Assembly (NCBI GenBank): GCA_022453515.1
Contig: JAJNNY010000057.1
Coordinates: forward strand, 124,001-188,000
DNA: 64,000 bases
Origin: Astrocystis sublimbata
Taxonomy: Eukaryota; Ascomycota; Sordariomycetes; Xylariales; Xylariaceae
Reading direction: 5' to 3'
Shown here: piece by piece, positions 23,901-35,102 of the stretch
Numbering within the stretch: the first letter of the stretch is position 1
Layout of the letters: every line of letters begins with the position of its first letter
Translations under genes and position numbers: made by a program
Notes under the pieces: generated by a model
Seen by the model: the letters and a program-made list of their open reading frames with translations, nothing else
Database searches by the model: none
Told to the model about the DNA's origin: nothing

Positions 23901-25303
23901 CTCGCGGGGAAGCGGAGGTCGACGAGCGTCATGACGATGCGGTGATCGACCGTAGTGTTAGATGGGTTTGGCGCGGCGAAACCGGAATAACCGAACATGT
24001 CGTTGCGAATGTCTGGATCGCATAAGTAGTCGCCGAAATAACCCTGGTAGGCTTGTGTTGCATTGGGCTGATGGTATCTGTACGTGCGAATTGTTAGTCT
24101 TCACCCCCCTCTCTGAAGCACTCCTTCGTTTGTTTCGTAATGCTTCCCTCAATGCTCATGTTCCCAAAGTTAAAGACGTTTTAGGCTAGAAGCTGACTTA
24201 CGCGTTGTGATCAGGTCCTTGACCGACAATGATGTTGCTAATACTGCAAGACGGCGTAGTCACATTCAAAACGAAGAACTGCGAGTTGATGCTTCGCCAT
24301 GGCAGTCCGGTCTTGGTCGCATTATTCAGAGCCGGGAAATATTCGCAATCGAGATTTGCTTGGGCTCCCTGTACCGTGCTGGTGTAGTTAGTGCCGCTGG
24401 CCGTCGCGTTTTCGGGCGCAAAGTCTGGTACTACGAGCCCATGGTAGACGTCGACACCAGCATGCGGCGTGAGACCATGTACCCTTGTGCCATAGTATAA
24501 TATCGCCGGGCTGGTCCCGATCGTGGACGAACTGTTGGTCAAGCGAAAGTCGGACCCGTGGAACTTGCTTTTGATACCCATTGGAACCCCATCTTGTGTT
24601 AACGTGGTGGGCTCGAGGACGAACAGGCCGGTGGAAAAGACGGTCTGAAGCACATTAGTAATGAACTGGGTATTAATATTGCGTGAGATCATATGCTCAC
24701 AGCTAGTTGAATTAACAGAATCCCCGAAATGGACGCTGTCACGACCCAGTGACGCTTCTTTATCGAACGCCAGAATGAAGTCAGAATCAGGGGCGAGATG
24801 TACTCGAGAAGCACACTTCTGTCCGCCGTGGTCTGGCCTTGACGCATTTCCCGCCATGGCATGAGAATCTTGTTCGCGTAATCTACCTGCACCCACAAGC
24901 TGAGGACGACAGTCAGAAACGCCGTCGGCCCGTACCGCCAGCCATACTGCCTCGCGGAGCTCTCGGCGCTCAAGCCGTGGTTCTTCTCGGAGAAGTGGTA
25001 GAGGGTGATGGTGACCAGGAAAGACCCAACGAAAATGACGAGGAAGCTGGCAAGGACCTGTCTCTGAAGCCATATGGAATTCCACATGTCGTTATCGCCA
25101 TGGCCGCCTGCACTTGAACTCGCCGCGTCGCTCTTGTATCCTGCTTCCGATCGGTCGTCAATTACGTGTGAGACGTTCCAGTGCGGCTCGGGTTTCGGTT
25201 GAGGTTCAATGCCATGATTCAAAGGCTGGGACTGATCGCTGATGTCCTGTGACCAATCCTCTTCTTCTGGCCGTTGAGACCTAGAGAAAGGGTTTGAAAC
25301 CAT
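20974..25303 (-). CDS. DUF3433 multi-pass membrane protein
   Basis: Four exons (25303-24701, 24644-24202, 24077-22166, 21996-20974) with introns of 56, 124 and 169 nt give 1326 residues. Each join is in phase and restores continuous sequence: LLIQLA-TVFSTGL, DHNAYHQPNA and HASILT-WGDDILLG. The protein has a polar N-terminus and three or more clusters of transmembrane helices separated by Asn-glycosylation-rich extracellular-type regions with NxS/T sites and paired Cys. The repeated DUF3433 block is seen in LPLILIAVLEVIQRL and in FFRPWNVVPSDPGSIGATA with RRLLMGLGSAR, and the tail has PHNPCSIAGRASLFADGE. DUF3433 proteins are large, fungal and uncharacterised; location at the plasma membrane or another endomembrane is inferred. 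It is convergent with the acyltransferase gene, 163 bp away. Confidence 0.88.
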
Positions 25304-26713
25304 ATCGTATGGGGGTGCAACGAACACCGTAGTGCCGCGTACACAATGACTTGGCAAGTCTGGCAAAGTATGTAAGGTACCACCAGCTCATGGTTCCTGG
25401 TGGTTTTGGTCTTGTTATATGACTTTGGTTGGGCATCTAAAACACTAGACATTCCCTACCAAGGCGGTTAAGGCTATACTAGACAGCTTTGGATCGAGAT
25501 TCCCACGAACTAAAGGCTAGTGTCACGGCCCAGGCCTCACGAGTAATGACTATCTCGACTATCCTATCGGACCACACAGACGTCCAGGACAGACACTGGC
25601 TCCTGCAATATACGCGTTAGAACATTAATTTAGAAGAATATTGAAACCTTTTAACTTTACGGCTTCTTCTGATGATATTGAATCATGGTAAAGACGAGCT
25701 TTGAACTAGCACAATCAACTGAGTTAGCTGTGACAAGTACATGGTGATGCTATACGGAATAACTGCCTACGACTAGAATCACTATAAGTATAAGTCGGCA
25801 GTCGCATGTGCTAAAAGTCCAAACAGGGCTATTACTAATATATGCAAGGCGAAACAGGATCGCCGGACTTATCAATAGCACCCACGCTACACGTCCCAAT
25901 ACCAGCCATCTTAAACGCTAATAGCCAGTTCGCCGATGTCATAGGCCGCTCACAAGGTCGGCCAAGGTCCAAGTCTGATGAAGAGTTGCCACTTGCCGAT
26001 CTTAAACATGCGCTAATGCGCCCTAGCCCCGACTAGGAGGCCCGAGGGACTGGCGCGACGCGTACGAGTACGGAAAATTGCTCTTTGCGCTGGTATGGAG
26101 AGTATTCTAATTCTCATGGCAATTGCTTATATACACAGGGTGAAATGTCATGATGACTTTGCGAATTGGACGCGGCGATGTTGTTGAGAGACTGAGTTCG
26201 TGTAAAACAGAACGTTGTCCAATGCCTTATCTTCGGTTATGTATATCCCCCATAATACTTTTGATCACTAAGAAGCCACACGAAGAGGACAGCTTAGCCT
26301 CTGAAATGCAACATGGCAACTAGGAAGCCATGCAAGTTCTGCGCGTGCACGGGCTTTTGAGTCTTGCCAGGATGATCGGCCAATTTCGGTATCAAGCTTG
26401 CTGGTGGCTTCGTCATTGGTAGGTATCCAACTTGTTATCACATTTGCATCTTCACATGGATATAGGCCACGCTTCTAGGGAAACAGAAAGGATGTGTTGT
26501 GTTGCATCTGTCGGCTGTCACGTACGTGATCAAAGTCGAGATCATTTGAACGTGACATTGGCAACTGTATCACCGCGAATCCGCATAAAGCTGATGGAAG
26601 GAAACGGCCAGACGCAACCCAAGGGTTATATCATTGTGAATCTGCCCAACAGCTTTTTGAGTCCTCCATCAATGCTCAAAGCATTTGCTATGTCAACAGT
26701 GCGGCCTTGAGTG
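25304..26713. other. Intergenic region without a supported gene
   Basis: About 1.4 kb between the promoter of the DUF3433 gene and the 3' end of the bZIP gene. A short plus-strand frame at 25842-26036 has reasonable amino acid composition but no domain, no clear exon partner and no homologue I recognise, so it is not called. Confidence 0.45.
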
Positions 26714-28027
26714 TCAAAAGGCTTGACCAATCAGCAGGGTTTCGAACATCGTCTTGTGGAAAAAGTCTTGGGTGACGACGGCGCCGAACCTATCAAGACA
26801 TTAGCAAGTATCGACACTTATAAGCTCACAAAGCGATAGTCGTCCCCTCCTTCTCGAGAAAGCAAAATGGAAAAGAATATTAGTTGTGTTCTTACCCATG
26901 ACACGTGGCTGCATCACGCAGTCTTTGAGCGAGGGCCCATAGATTCTGAGCCTCTAGACCGCCAAATGACGGTTGACTGCGGATCTGGTGCCAGGCCTGG
27001 ATGGGGGTGATCTCAGTCTCGGGGCATAATTCCGATGAAAGGTTTAGCAGATTGTGCAGCGACTGCGCCGGCACATCGCGGCAGAAGGTCTCATGCGCCG
27101 TGTGTGATTCCAGGGCCGACTTTGGGTAGGCTGGGGCGAGCTGGCCGGTGACTGTGAGAGTATGTCCGTTCGGCTCATGCGCTTTGTCCTGGATAGGATA
27201 GAGATGAGGTATGCAAGGGCTTTCGAAGCTGGTGACGTCGAGAACATGTTAGATGAACCCAATTGCGCCCGGTACTTTCAACGGGGTTGAGGGATTTTCG
27301 ACTTACGTAAGGACGAATTCCATGCCTACTGCCAGTGGGTCGAGATCACCGAGGCGGAGGGGGATGCTCAGATTATATGTCGCTTCGGCCTTCCGACTTG
27401 CTTCCTGAAGACTAGACTGGAACTGATTGGACGAGTCCGGGGTATCACCCGCGAATTGGGAGGAAAGCTGGCTGTCCTGCTGGGGTGTCCAGACGCTTGC
27501 CGGAGAAGGCTCGGACAGCTGGCTCGAGTCGACTGGCGTATACATGTCATCAGGAACCTGCAAGCCGGAATCCTGAATGAATTTGCTAAGCAGATGGACC
27601 GTGTTCTGCAGGCTCTGTATCTGTTGGTACAGATCCGCCTCGTTCGCTCTGGCCTCGGCTACACGATCCTCGAGGTTTTTGTTATACCTCTCCTTGCGCT
27701 CTTTATATGTGCTGACAGGTTCCGTCCGTTAGTAAGTGAGTTCACATGGGGCCGGGAGTGGCGCTCAAGGGGCGGGCTGCTGGGCTCGAGAAGCACTGAC
27801 AGTTGAGCTTTCCGCAATTGCGCCTTACGTTTCTTCACGCGGTCTTCTTTACTACCTGAAGAGATCATTGAGTTGGCATCGTCGTCTCCATGATGCTGTA
27901 GATTTTTCAATAGGAAAAAACTCATTCTGCCCGCCTTTGACCATGGTCATATATCATGTGCAGCGCTGACAGTGAGTTTCCCGGACTTACTTTCAGGTGA
28001 GAACATGCGAAAGATATTGCTCGGCAT
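26714..28027 (-). CDS. bZIP transcription factor, five exons
   Basis: Exons 28027-27991, 27855-27801, 27711-27307, 27228-26896 and 26789-26714 (introns 135, 89, 78 and 106 nt) give 301 residues; all joins keep phase. The start is MPSNIFRMFSPES. The basic region KKRKAQLRKAQLTYKERKER leads straight into a zipper (NLEDRVAEARANEADLYQQI) with regular hydrophobic positions to about residue 75. The rest has a Ser/Gln-rich linker, then a C-terminal block LHNLLNLSSELCPETEITP with a final exon encoding FGAVVTQDFFHKTMFE. It is a DNA-binding regulator by homology; target genes are unknown. The usual basic-region Asn is a Leu (see findings). Intron 2 uses a GTCAGT donor, which is weak; the others are GTAAGT or GTAAGA. 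Confidence 0.8.
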
Positions 28028-29138
28028 GTTGGCTGGCTGGGCTGAGACCGGCAGTTACGAGGATGGTATGGCGTCGCGATTAATGATACAATAATTTCCG
28101 TATACGATAGGGCAAACCAACGGGTTGATGGATGTCTAGTGAGTATGTCAAATGAGATGAATTAGGTAGGTCATTGATCAATCATCAATCATCACAGCTT
28201 GCAGTGAGGAGTGGCTAGCGCTCAAGGAGCTCTCGGCACTTTAGGACCTGGCGCCCACTTGTATACACTTCCTTCGGCGCTGACTCCGATAACCCTAGCA
28301 ATCTAGATCTGACTGCAGCAAACGGGGCGCGAAGCTATGCCACTATGGCAGCGGAATACCTGCTGATTGGCCCAATAGGGGTTGCAAGTGACGTCGCATT
28401 GTGATCAAACAACGTTGTGATCCCCCTGCCGACTGGGAGGATTGCCCCAGGCAGAGCCGGGACAAGATGAGACGGTGGGGATGCTACTGTGAGCGATGAC
28501 TCGAAACAGACGTCGATATTATTAATTCTTGGGACAGCAAGCTGGGGTCCGCCGCCTTTCCCGAAATGGAAATTCTGATTATCCATCACCACTTTAGAGG
28601 ACAGGGCCGACAGGCGAGGAACGGTACGACGCCATGGTCTCAAGTTGTCAACCTCACCAGCCACGACGACGAATACCAATCCAATCCATCCTACAGCCCA
28701 CTCCTCTGCCTTTCTTACATGTCTCGGCGTGTTTCCAACCTGCCGGAGATAACGAAACATATATTCCATCGCGGAGTCCTACCGTTCTTCCCAAAACGGA
28801 AATCTCGATTATCCATCGACTGCAAATTCCATCGTCTTACTCCTAGAACAACAGAAGCGTGATTCATTGCAAGAAACAACGCATCTAACAGTCTCAATAT
28901 GTCTGCATCATCTGTATATATAGATAGGAATGAGACACGATTGATTTTGAAAATGCACTCACCACGGCTCTCATCATTAATACCAACACAACTCAATCCC
29001 ATCTCTAATCCATCTCATCGCAGGAGTCATCCTGTTACTTTACGGTCCTTACCCTGAGTGCCAACAACCCAGACAGCCGGCCTGTTACCCTATTAATTAA
29101 CAAGCATTATTGCATCTTAGACATCAAAGACCATCAAC
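28028..29138. other. Divergent promoter region with a diverged short direct repeat
   Basis: This lies between divergent genes. A segment of about 35 bp at 28557-28591 recurs imperfectly at 28788-28822 in the same orientation. Open frames here overlap in several frames and lack domains. The last 100 bases are the leader of the downstream secreted-protein gene. Confidence 0.4.
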
Positions 29139-30359
29139 ATGCATTTCCAATCAATACTTCCGCTCGCCCTGGCGCCATTGGTGATGGCACGCCCACACTG
29201 CAGGAGCTCCGGCTCCGGCAACGGAAAAGCCATCTACATGTTATCGAACGAGCACCAAAACGCCGTCCTGGCTCTCCCCATGAACAGGCACGGTCTGTTT
29301 TCGAACGGTACGGGGACGCTAACAGCGACCGGTGGCGCTGGCATGACCGCCATCAACGGCGACAAGCATGCGCCCAGCAACCCAGATGCCCTCTTCAGTC
29401 AAGGGGCCGTGAGCATAGCCGGCCAGCACTTATTCGCGGTTAACCCTGGGTCGAACTCGGTCTCCATGTTCGCCATCAGCCGCCACGACCCCACAAAGCT
29501 CACTCTGATCGGCGAGCCCGTCGCCGTCCCAGGCGAGTTCCCCGTCACCGTCGCTGCATCCGCGTCCTCCCAGGTGGTCTGTGTGGGGACCAGCGGCGCC
29601 GTCGCAGGCATGTCGTGCGCCTCATTCTCCGCGCAGCACGGGATAGAGGCCATGGACGCCTTGCGCCCCTTCGACCTCGGCCAGACCACGCCGCCCGTCG
29701 GCCCGACCAACACGGTCTCCCACGTCTTCCTCGCCGAGGACGACTCGACCGTCTTCGCCACCGTCAAGGGCGACCCGGCCAAGAACAAGACCGGCTTCCT
29801 GGCCGCTTTCCCCATCGACAACGCGCCCTCGGCCTGCAAGGCCAAGGCCTCGGTGAGCCAGCAGGGCATGCGGTCGTCGCCCGAAGGCACGGCTGTGCTC
29901 TTCGGCTCGACGACTATTCCCGGGTCCAACAACCTCTTTGTCACAGACGCGTCGTTTGGCGGGGCCGTGCTGAACAATGGCGGGAACGACAATGCCAAGG
30001 TCGCTTTCAGGGTCAAGGGCAAGGGTGTGGTGGATGGCCAGTCGGCCACCTGCTGGTCCGTCATCAGCCCGGCCACGAGGACGGCCTTTGTGACTGATGT
30101 TGGTGTCAACCGGCTCGTGGAGATGTCGCTGGAAGATGCAAGCATTAAGAGTATCATCGACCTAAGCAAGAATGGCGACCCAGGTCTGATCGACCTCCGG
30201 GCTGCAGGCAACTTCGTCTACGCTTTGAGCCCGGGCGATGGTAGCACCCAGCCAGCTGTCACGGTCGTGGATGCCGTGACGAAGAAACAGGTCCAGCACT
30301 TTGAGGTGGCGGGGGTCGACTTTGGGAAGAATGCGCAGGGCATGGCTATGCTGTTGTAA
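29139..30359 (+). CDS. Secreted 3-carboxymuconate cyclase-like beta-propeller protein
   Basis: A single exon of 406 residues. Residues 1-17 are a signal peptide (MHFQSILPLALAPLVMA), followed by a mature protein with blade-like repeats: KAIYMLSNEHQNAVLALP, LFAVNPGSNSVSMFAI, VSHVFLAEDDSTVFATVKGD, RSSPEGTAVLFGS and NLFVTDASFGGAVL. This matches the fungal 3-carboxymuconate cyclase-like, lactonase-fold group that includes the abundant Gp60-70 wall antigen of Sporothrix. In most of these proteins the intracellular cyclase activity has not been shown, and export argues for a wall or extracellular role. Composition is clearly coding, with strong GC3 and a clean single frame. There is one potential N-glycosylation site near the N-terminus (NGTG) and another at NKTG. 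Confidence 0.82.
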   Translation: MHFQSILPLALAPLVMARPHCRSSGSGNGKAIYMLSNEHQNAVLALPMNRHGLFSNGTGTLTATGGAGMTAINGDKHAPSNPDALFSQGAVSIAGQHLFAVNPGSNSVSMFAISRHDPTKLTLIGEPVAVPGEFPVTVAASASSQVVCVGTSGAVAGMSCASFSAQHGIEAMDALRPFDLGQTTPPVGPTNTVSHVFLAEDDSTVFATVKGDPAKNKTGFLAAFPIDNAPSACKAKASVSQQGMRSSPEGTAVLFGSTTIPGSNNLFVTDASFGGAVLNNGGNDNAKVAFRVKGKGVVDGQSATCWSVISPATRTAFVTDVGVNRLVEMSLEDASIKSIIDLSKNGDPGLIDLRAAGNFVYALSPGDGSTQPAVTVVDAVTKKQVQHFEVAGVDFGKNAQGMAMLL

Positions 30360-31409
30360 TGGGATAGATGAACCGCTTATGAATAAAGAATAGAGAGGGA
30401 GATTTTAAAGAGGTATTAGACATTTTAGCGATAGAACCGCTTTTCACTTGATGTTCAAGTCTATGGTGCCTTAGACACTGAAAATAGAAGTACTTTAAAA
30501 CATATGCGCAACCAACTAAGATACACTTAAGTAGTTTCTAAGACAATCCTTTCGAATATCTACTATAATATTATAGAGTGATAATCAAAATTATTCAAGT
30601 TTATAATTATATTCGCACACGATGGAAGTTATAGTTGTCATTAGCTGGTCGATGTAAGATATTGAGGTAATACTTGGGATAGATAAGATTTTCCTGCATC
30701 CCGTCTAGTATTAGGATTCGCGAGAACAAAGATGGTCAGCGCAGCACAATTGCCGATCTCACTAGATGTCTATGGCCCGAATACTTCCATGCGAGAGGTA
30801 TGGCGTTTCTATCAATATCCAAGATCCAAGATCGAATCACACAAGATTGTCTTTTTACTGATAAGCTTCGTCTGCCATTGTTAAAATGTCAATAAACATT
30901 GTTTAATCATCCCGAATATTTTAAAAGCTCCAAGTTGAACTTATAACATAGCGCTCACCACAAAACCACAAGGACTTGGGTCAAAAGCCAAGATGGGCAA
31001 TTCTAGAATGAGTAAATAAAAATGCTTGAGGGGGAGCTTTAGCAGATCGTGGGGTCTTTGTCTAGGAACTCAACAATCACCTTTCTATGAGACACAATAG
31101 GTTTCAGACACAAAGGAAATCTAGGGCATCAAATTGATATCGATTCGCTGTTAATTATGCGCTGTCCAGCAATGACGAAATCGTAGACAGGTCGAACTAG
31201 AGAGAGGTCGATGAAATCTTAGACTACGACTGATAACTTACACGACACTGATCATAGGAAATTGACTACACGAAACTAGCTACACGAACTGAACCACCCC
31301 CTTGGTTTCCGTAGTTTACATAGTCAAGCTAAGCGCCTCCCTCTCACCCGTCCACTGAGCAACTCACCAGCTGATTTTCAACCCCAGAAGTTCTTAGAGT
31401 AAACCGAAA
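30360..31409. other. AT-rich intergenic region
   Basis: About 1 kb that is visibly richer in A/T than the flanking coding DNA, with frequent TATAAT/ATAATATTAT runs around 30540-30620. No frame of note. It could be 3' UTR plus a decayed repeat; nothing identifies the element. Confidence 0.45.
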
Positions 31410-32207
31410 ATGTGTGTGACAGGCGAAGCCTACAACACCTGCTGGACATGTGACGAAAAATTCGACCACAGATCCGCGACGACGCCGTGCGCATACTCCG
31501 AACAGCGGGGCGGCGAGCTGTGCACCTTTTCCATGCCCTCCACGTCCACCGACACCTCAACCTCTACCGAAAGCTATACCCACACCCCTTCTTGTATTCG
31601 TTGGTATGAGTATTTCCATGGCCCCAGCTACCGCCGCGTCGCCATGAAGTATTCAAACATCCCTGAATATCCCGCCCCGCTGTCCCCGATCTCCACCCCC
31701 GGCGTGCTCAAGCAACGCGCATATCCCGTCATCGATACGGGAAAAGAGTGTCCTAGGTGCAAGCGCTACCGCGACATGGAGGAGGAGTACTACGGGAAGT
31801 ACCTCGAGGTCAGCAAGAAGCCGATACTCAGGACTGATAGATTGGCGATGAATAAGCTGAGGAAAAGTTATGTGTGAGTAAATTAATTACCTGATTGTGC
31901 GAGACGTTGTTGATAAGCAGAAGAACTGCTGCCCATCACGGTCCTATCCTTGCCCCCAGTTTTTGATATTAGAGATACTTACTTACTAATTATAACTTTC
32001 TATACATGTAGTCAAGATGTAAGAAACCGCCGCAGTGACTACATATATCACCAGCGCTACGGTGCGTCTAATGCACACGAGGAAGCGGATACGCAGCACT
32101 ATACGACCGTGGAGGGCTTCGTTGCTCCTATGTTGAAATTCCAGCTTCATCAGGATAGCGTCTATGAGAGTGTCAACCCGCCTTTGAGGCCGAGGCGTGC
32201 TATCTAA
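31410..32207 (+). CDS. Orphan protein with CxxC pairs, unknown function
   Basis: Two exons (31410-31873 and 32012-32207) joined across a 138-nt intron (GTGAGT...ATGTAG, branch TTACTAAT) give 219 residues; the join reads RKSYVQDVRNRR. The protein has Cys at CVTGEAYNTCWTCDEKF and at DTGKECPRCKRYRDMEEEYY, which could make a small metal-binding knuckle from two CxxC pairs. It has no signal peptide or membrane segment. The C-terminus is charged and ends PPLRPRRAI. I do not recognise the family. The frame, splice sites and codon use make it a plausible gene, perhaps lineage-restricted. Confidence 0.55.
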
Positions 32208-32659
32208 TTCTAGGTATGAGTCACGATTTTGAGACTTAGGTATGTAGAGAGACAAGCGGTCTGGTTATCTTCGAGGGGGTGAGGCAGACTAGGGAGCCGC
32301 TCGAGGGAGGGCAACGATGTTATTGCTGTTCTTTAGATAGCGTCTTGTAGGCTATGAATGATGAAAGTTCACGTTAATGTCTGATGATATAATCACCAGG
32401 CCCTTCATTGCACGTAGGTTCCTTCGTGCCCCTGCGAGAAACGGTGCGGAGGGCAGCGTGTGATTGTTATTCTGTATACATATCTTCCTTATTATCCTAC
32501 TGGTTTGAACCGACCCTAATATTTACTCCAAATTTATATCATTAGACATGTTATAGTCCGATTTGATTCCTTGTTATTGACATAGCGTGCTCGTTATTCG
32601 TAACTATAGTTCTTTTCCTTCGACCACGGCAGTAAATCTGTGGTTTCACGCGAGCTGAT
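32208..32659. other. Convergent 3' intergenic region
   Basis: This lies between the ends of the orphan gene and the minus-strand hydrophobin gene. It is AT-rich, and nothing is recognised in it. Confidence 0.4.
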
Positions 32660-33247
32660 TCAAGCCGGCAATGGTATACATAAAGTCGGCGCGGCAAGCT
32701 GTTCCTCCTTCGCAATCAGCAATCAGCAATACTTTCTTTCCGACAGGCCGCAACCAAGAAAACCCCCAACTTACAAGGGCGGGAGCTATGCAACAGACAG
32801 GCTTCTTCTTAATAAAAGCACACTGGTCCTGGAAGTTCTTGTCGCTAAGAGGTATAAGCGCTGTGGGGGTAAATGAGTTAGTCAGTTGAGTTGGTGGTTC
32901 GGAACGGTAACAAATAATTAATCAGCAGACAAGTGCTCCTTACGTATCTGGCATCTGTGTGAATTATTGATCAGCTGTCATCCCTGTGTAATATCTACTT
33001 ATCTACATCGGAAAACGCAAAGAAACCCAAAGGGAGGGGACTGCTTCGAGGATAATCAGGGGTAGTTAGGGACGTACTCTGACACAGCGCCGAGGAGAGA
33101 TCTCTCGCAGCAGAACGCAGTGTTGAAAATGCCACTGCTGCACGTATCACTCGTACATGGAACATAGAGGGCCTGACCATGTGCCTCGGACGGCAATCCC
33201 CAGGCCAGCCCAAGATGAGCAATGACGGTTAAGAAGAGGAATTTCAT
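32660..33247 (-). CDS. Class II hydrophobin with an 11-nt micro-exon
   Basis: Four exons (33247-33078, 32954-32944, 32860-32775, 32698-32660; introns 123, 83 and 76 nt) give 101 residues. A signal peptide (MKFLFLTVIAHLGLAWG) is followed by eight Cys in the hydrophobin order C-CC-C-C-CC-C: C-X9-CC-X10-C-X15-C-X8-CC-X11-C, plus two extra Cys near the start of the mature part (one at residue 31, one forming C1). Segments CSSGIFNTAFCC, FQDQCAFIKKKPVCC and IAPALLAAPTLC match class II members such as HFBII, where loop lengths are 9, 11, 16, 8 and 10. The 11-nt exon supplies the fourth Cys, and every intron is GT-AG and in phase. Such proteins self-assemble at air-water interfaces on hyphae and spores. 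Three loops differ by one residue from HFBII, so a boundary could be slightly off. Confidence 0.78.
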
Positions 33248-34198
33248 GATGGAAATGCTGTAATTAGATGCTAGCTGAATTCCGGATTGCATATCGAGAT
33301 ATCGTCGTGGGGGAAATTTGGCCACTTATATATATATTCGACAGCATAGGCGAACACCTGCCCGAGCTGGAAAGAAGCCATCGCGGTGTGTTCTAGAATT
33401 GTAACCGTCCATCCCATTGCCAACCATGTGATGTGGACGAAGAAATTCGGAATTCGGTACGTGGGGCTGTGCCTTGGCATGCAGTCGATGCAGCGCGCGA
33501 ACCTTGGCAGAAGCATCCTCGTACATGTGCATGGTCCTCTGAAATTGATTATTGCAGGAACAGAATCAAGGAAACCTGACAGAAAAGGCGTCATTTTATA
33601 TCAGACGATGGCGGCATGCGACCATTGACCACTACCCGGTTCTTTATAATAGATCGGTTCGGCAGCGAAAAAGAAAATAGGTAGTCCTGGACTCCTGGAA
33701 GAGCTTGGAAGACTATGTGCGGGTCGCATCTCAAAGAGGTCGTCCTAGCCGTAGCTGAATGCACACTTACTGCAACGTTGTCTGCCCGATCATGATATAA
33801 ATGATCAGACCAAAATTATTTGCCAAGCCTAGAAGGGTCGAAGCCTCAAGAGGACCAGAGGATACCCCTGGCGAAGCGTGAAACAAAATAGATAAGACGG
33901 TCTTGTATACCTACCTTCCAAGTCAGCATATGGTATATTAAATATTCCCTTAATCGTAGAATAGCCATCGCATATTAAGCGTATGCGCAAATGCAACAGC
34001 TGGGGTACAGACGCCGATCTTGTTGTCAACTTGTCCTAGGCTGCCTAGCAGGCTCAACTGGTTGATCAGGTTCATGTTGAAGCATGGCTTATACTCATAA
34101 TGTGATGATAAGCAGATGTAATTCTTAGTCTCAATTACCACCTAGTGAGCCAACTACTAGAGTAGTACAATACACTGCCTCTCTTCCCAACGCGCCCC
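33248..34198. other. Hydrophobin promoter region and 3' flank of the next gene
   Basis: It contains the TATA-like run listed separately. A minus-strand frame at 33271-33594 overlaps the hydrophobin leader and has no signal peptide or domain. The rest is AT-leaning sequence without a recognised element. Confidence 0.4.
33326..33337 (-). promoter_or_regulatory. TATA-box-like run upstream of the hydrophobin gene
   Basis: On the minus strand the sequence reads ATATATATATAAG about 80-90 bases upstream of the hydrophobin ATG. A strong TATA element at this distance fits a highly expressed, developmentally controlled gene. The role is inferred from position and sequence only. Confidence 0.45.
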
Positions 34199-35102
34199 TT
34201 AATACGCAGGAGGTGATGCATCCAACTCGCTCCGCCGCCATCCATGCTGATCTGGCGCAGCACCTAGGTTCCCAAACCCAACTGGCCTCCCGTCACCCCT
34301 CATCTCAGGCTTCGGCCCCTCCGCCGTGGCTAATACAGGCTGCTGTTGTTTGTGCCCAGCTGCTTTCCCGCGACGAAAGACCAGAAGCAACCCTAGACCG
34401 AGAACACCGAGACCCCCTAGGCCGGCCCCGACGCCGATTCCGGCCTTCGCACCAGTGCTGAGGCCGTTAGCTGTCGGTGTCGGTGTTGGGGTGGTAGATG
34501 GACCGGATGGGCTGGAGCTGGAAGTGGTGGGAGGGCTGAAGAAGCTGGAAGTGGAAGTGGTAAAGGTGGTTTCGCTGCTCGCGCCGCCGTCCTACTCACA
34601 AGTTTCATGTATCAGTCTTGACTGCCAACCAACAACAAGTCTTATTTTAACAATCGGGATTTCCTCACATCCACACATTCGTTGTCTCCAGCGTAGTAGA
34701 AATCGCTGGTGGAATAAATGTAGTTTATCTCGGCCGACGTGTTGAATATGAATAAATAGTCCCGCGGTAGAAGTGACGTCGGCGGCGACCATGTGAAGGA
34801 ATCATCAGTAATTCCCTCTGCAAAGATGTTTAGTCACCATGTGAGCCAGCGAAGGATCATTGATGGTATGAAGGGAGTCGACGCGACTCACCGGCTACTG
34901 TGCTGTCGACCACGGGGCTATCAGCGGCAGTATGTCTCGCCACATAGATATTGACGGGGGCCGGTGCGTCGGACCATGTCAGCGCTATCGACTTTCCAAA
35001 ACTCACTTCGGGGTTCGTAGTGATGATTGTGAAGCCCAGCGACGGTGCCGCGAGCAAGCTGTATACTAACAGACACCCCCGTTTGACAATAGAAAGGCCC
35101 AT
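34199..35102 (-). CDS. Single-pass Ser/Thr-rich cell-surface protein
   Basis: Three exons (35102-34892, 34817-34669, 34591-34199; introns 74 and 77 nt) give 250 residues. A signal peptide (CLLVYSLLAAPSLG) is followed by an Ig-like ectodomain of the Kre9/Knh1 N-terminal type (FTIITTNPEVSFGKSIALTW and FTWSPPTSLLPRDYLFIFN). A Ser/Thr/Pro stalk of about 35 residues likely to be O-mannosylated comes next, then a Gly/Leu transmembrane helix (AGIGVGAGLGGLGVLGLGLL) and a basic cytosolic tail with FRRGKAAGHK. The layout resembles Mid2/Wsc-type wall sensors and many uncharacterised fungal surface proteins, but the WSC Cys pattern is absent. A wall or surface role is inferred. Confidence 0.72.

Noticed and set aside
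25842..26036. 64-residue plus-strand frame with normal-looking composition
   Set aside because: No domain, no splice partner with matching phase and no recognised homologue; it could be a remnant but is not supportable.
33271..33594. Minus-strand frame of 107 residues upstream of the hydrophobin
   Set aside because: It runs through the TATA-like run and the 5' leader of the hydrophobin gene, with no signal peptide or family resemblance.
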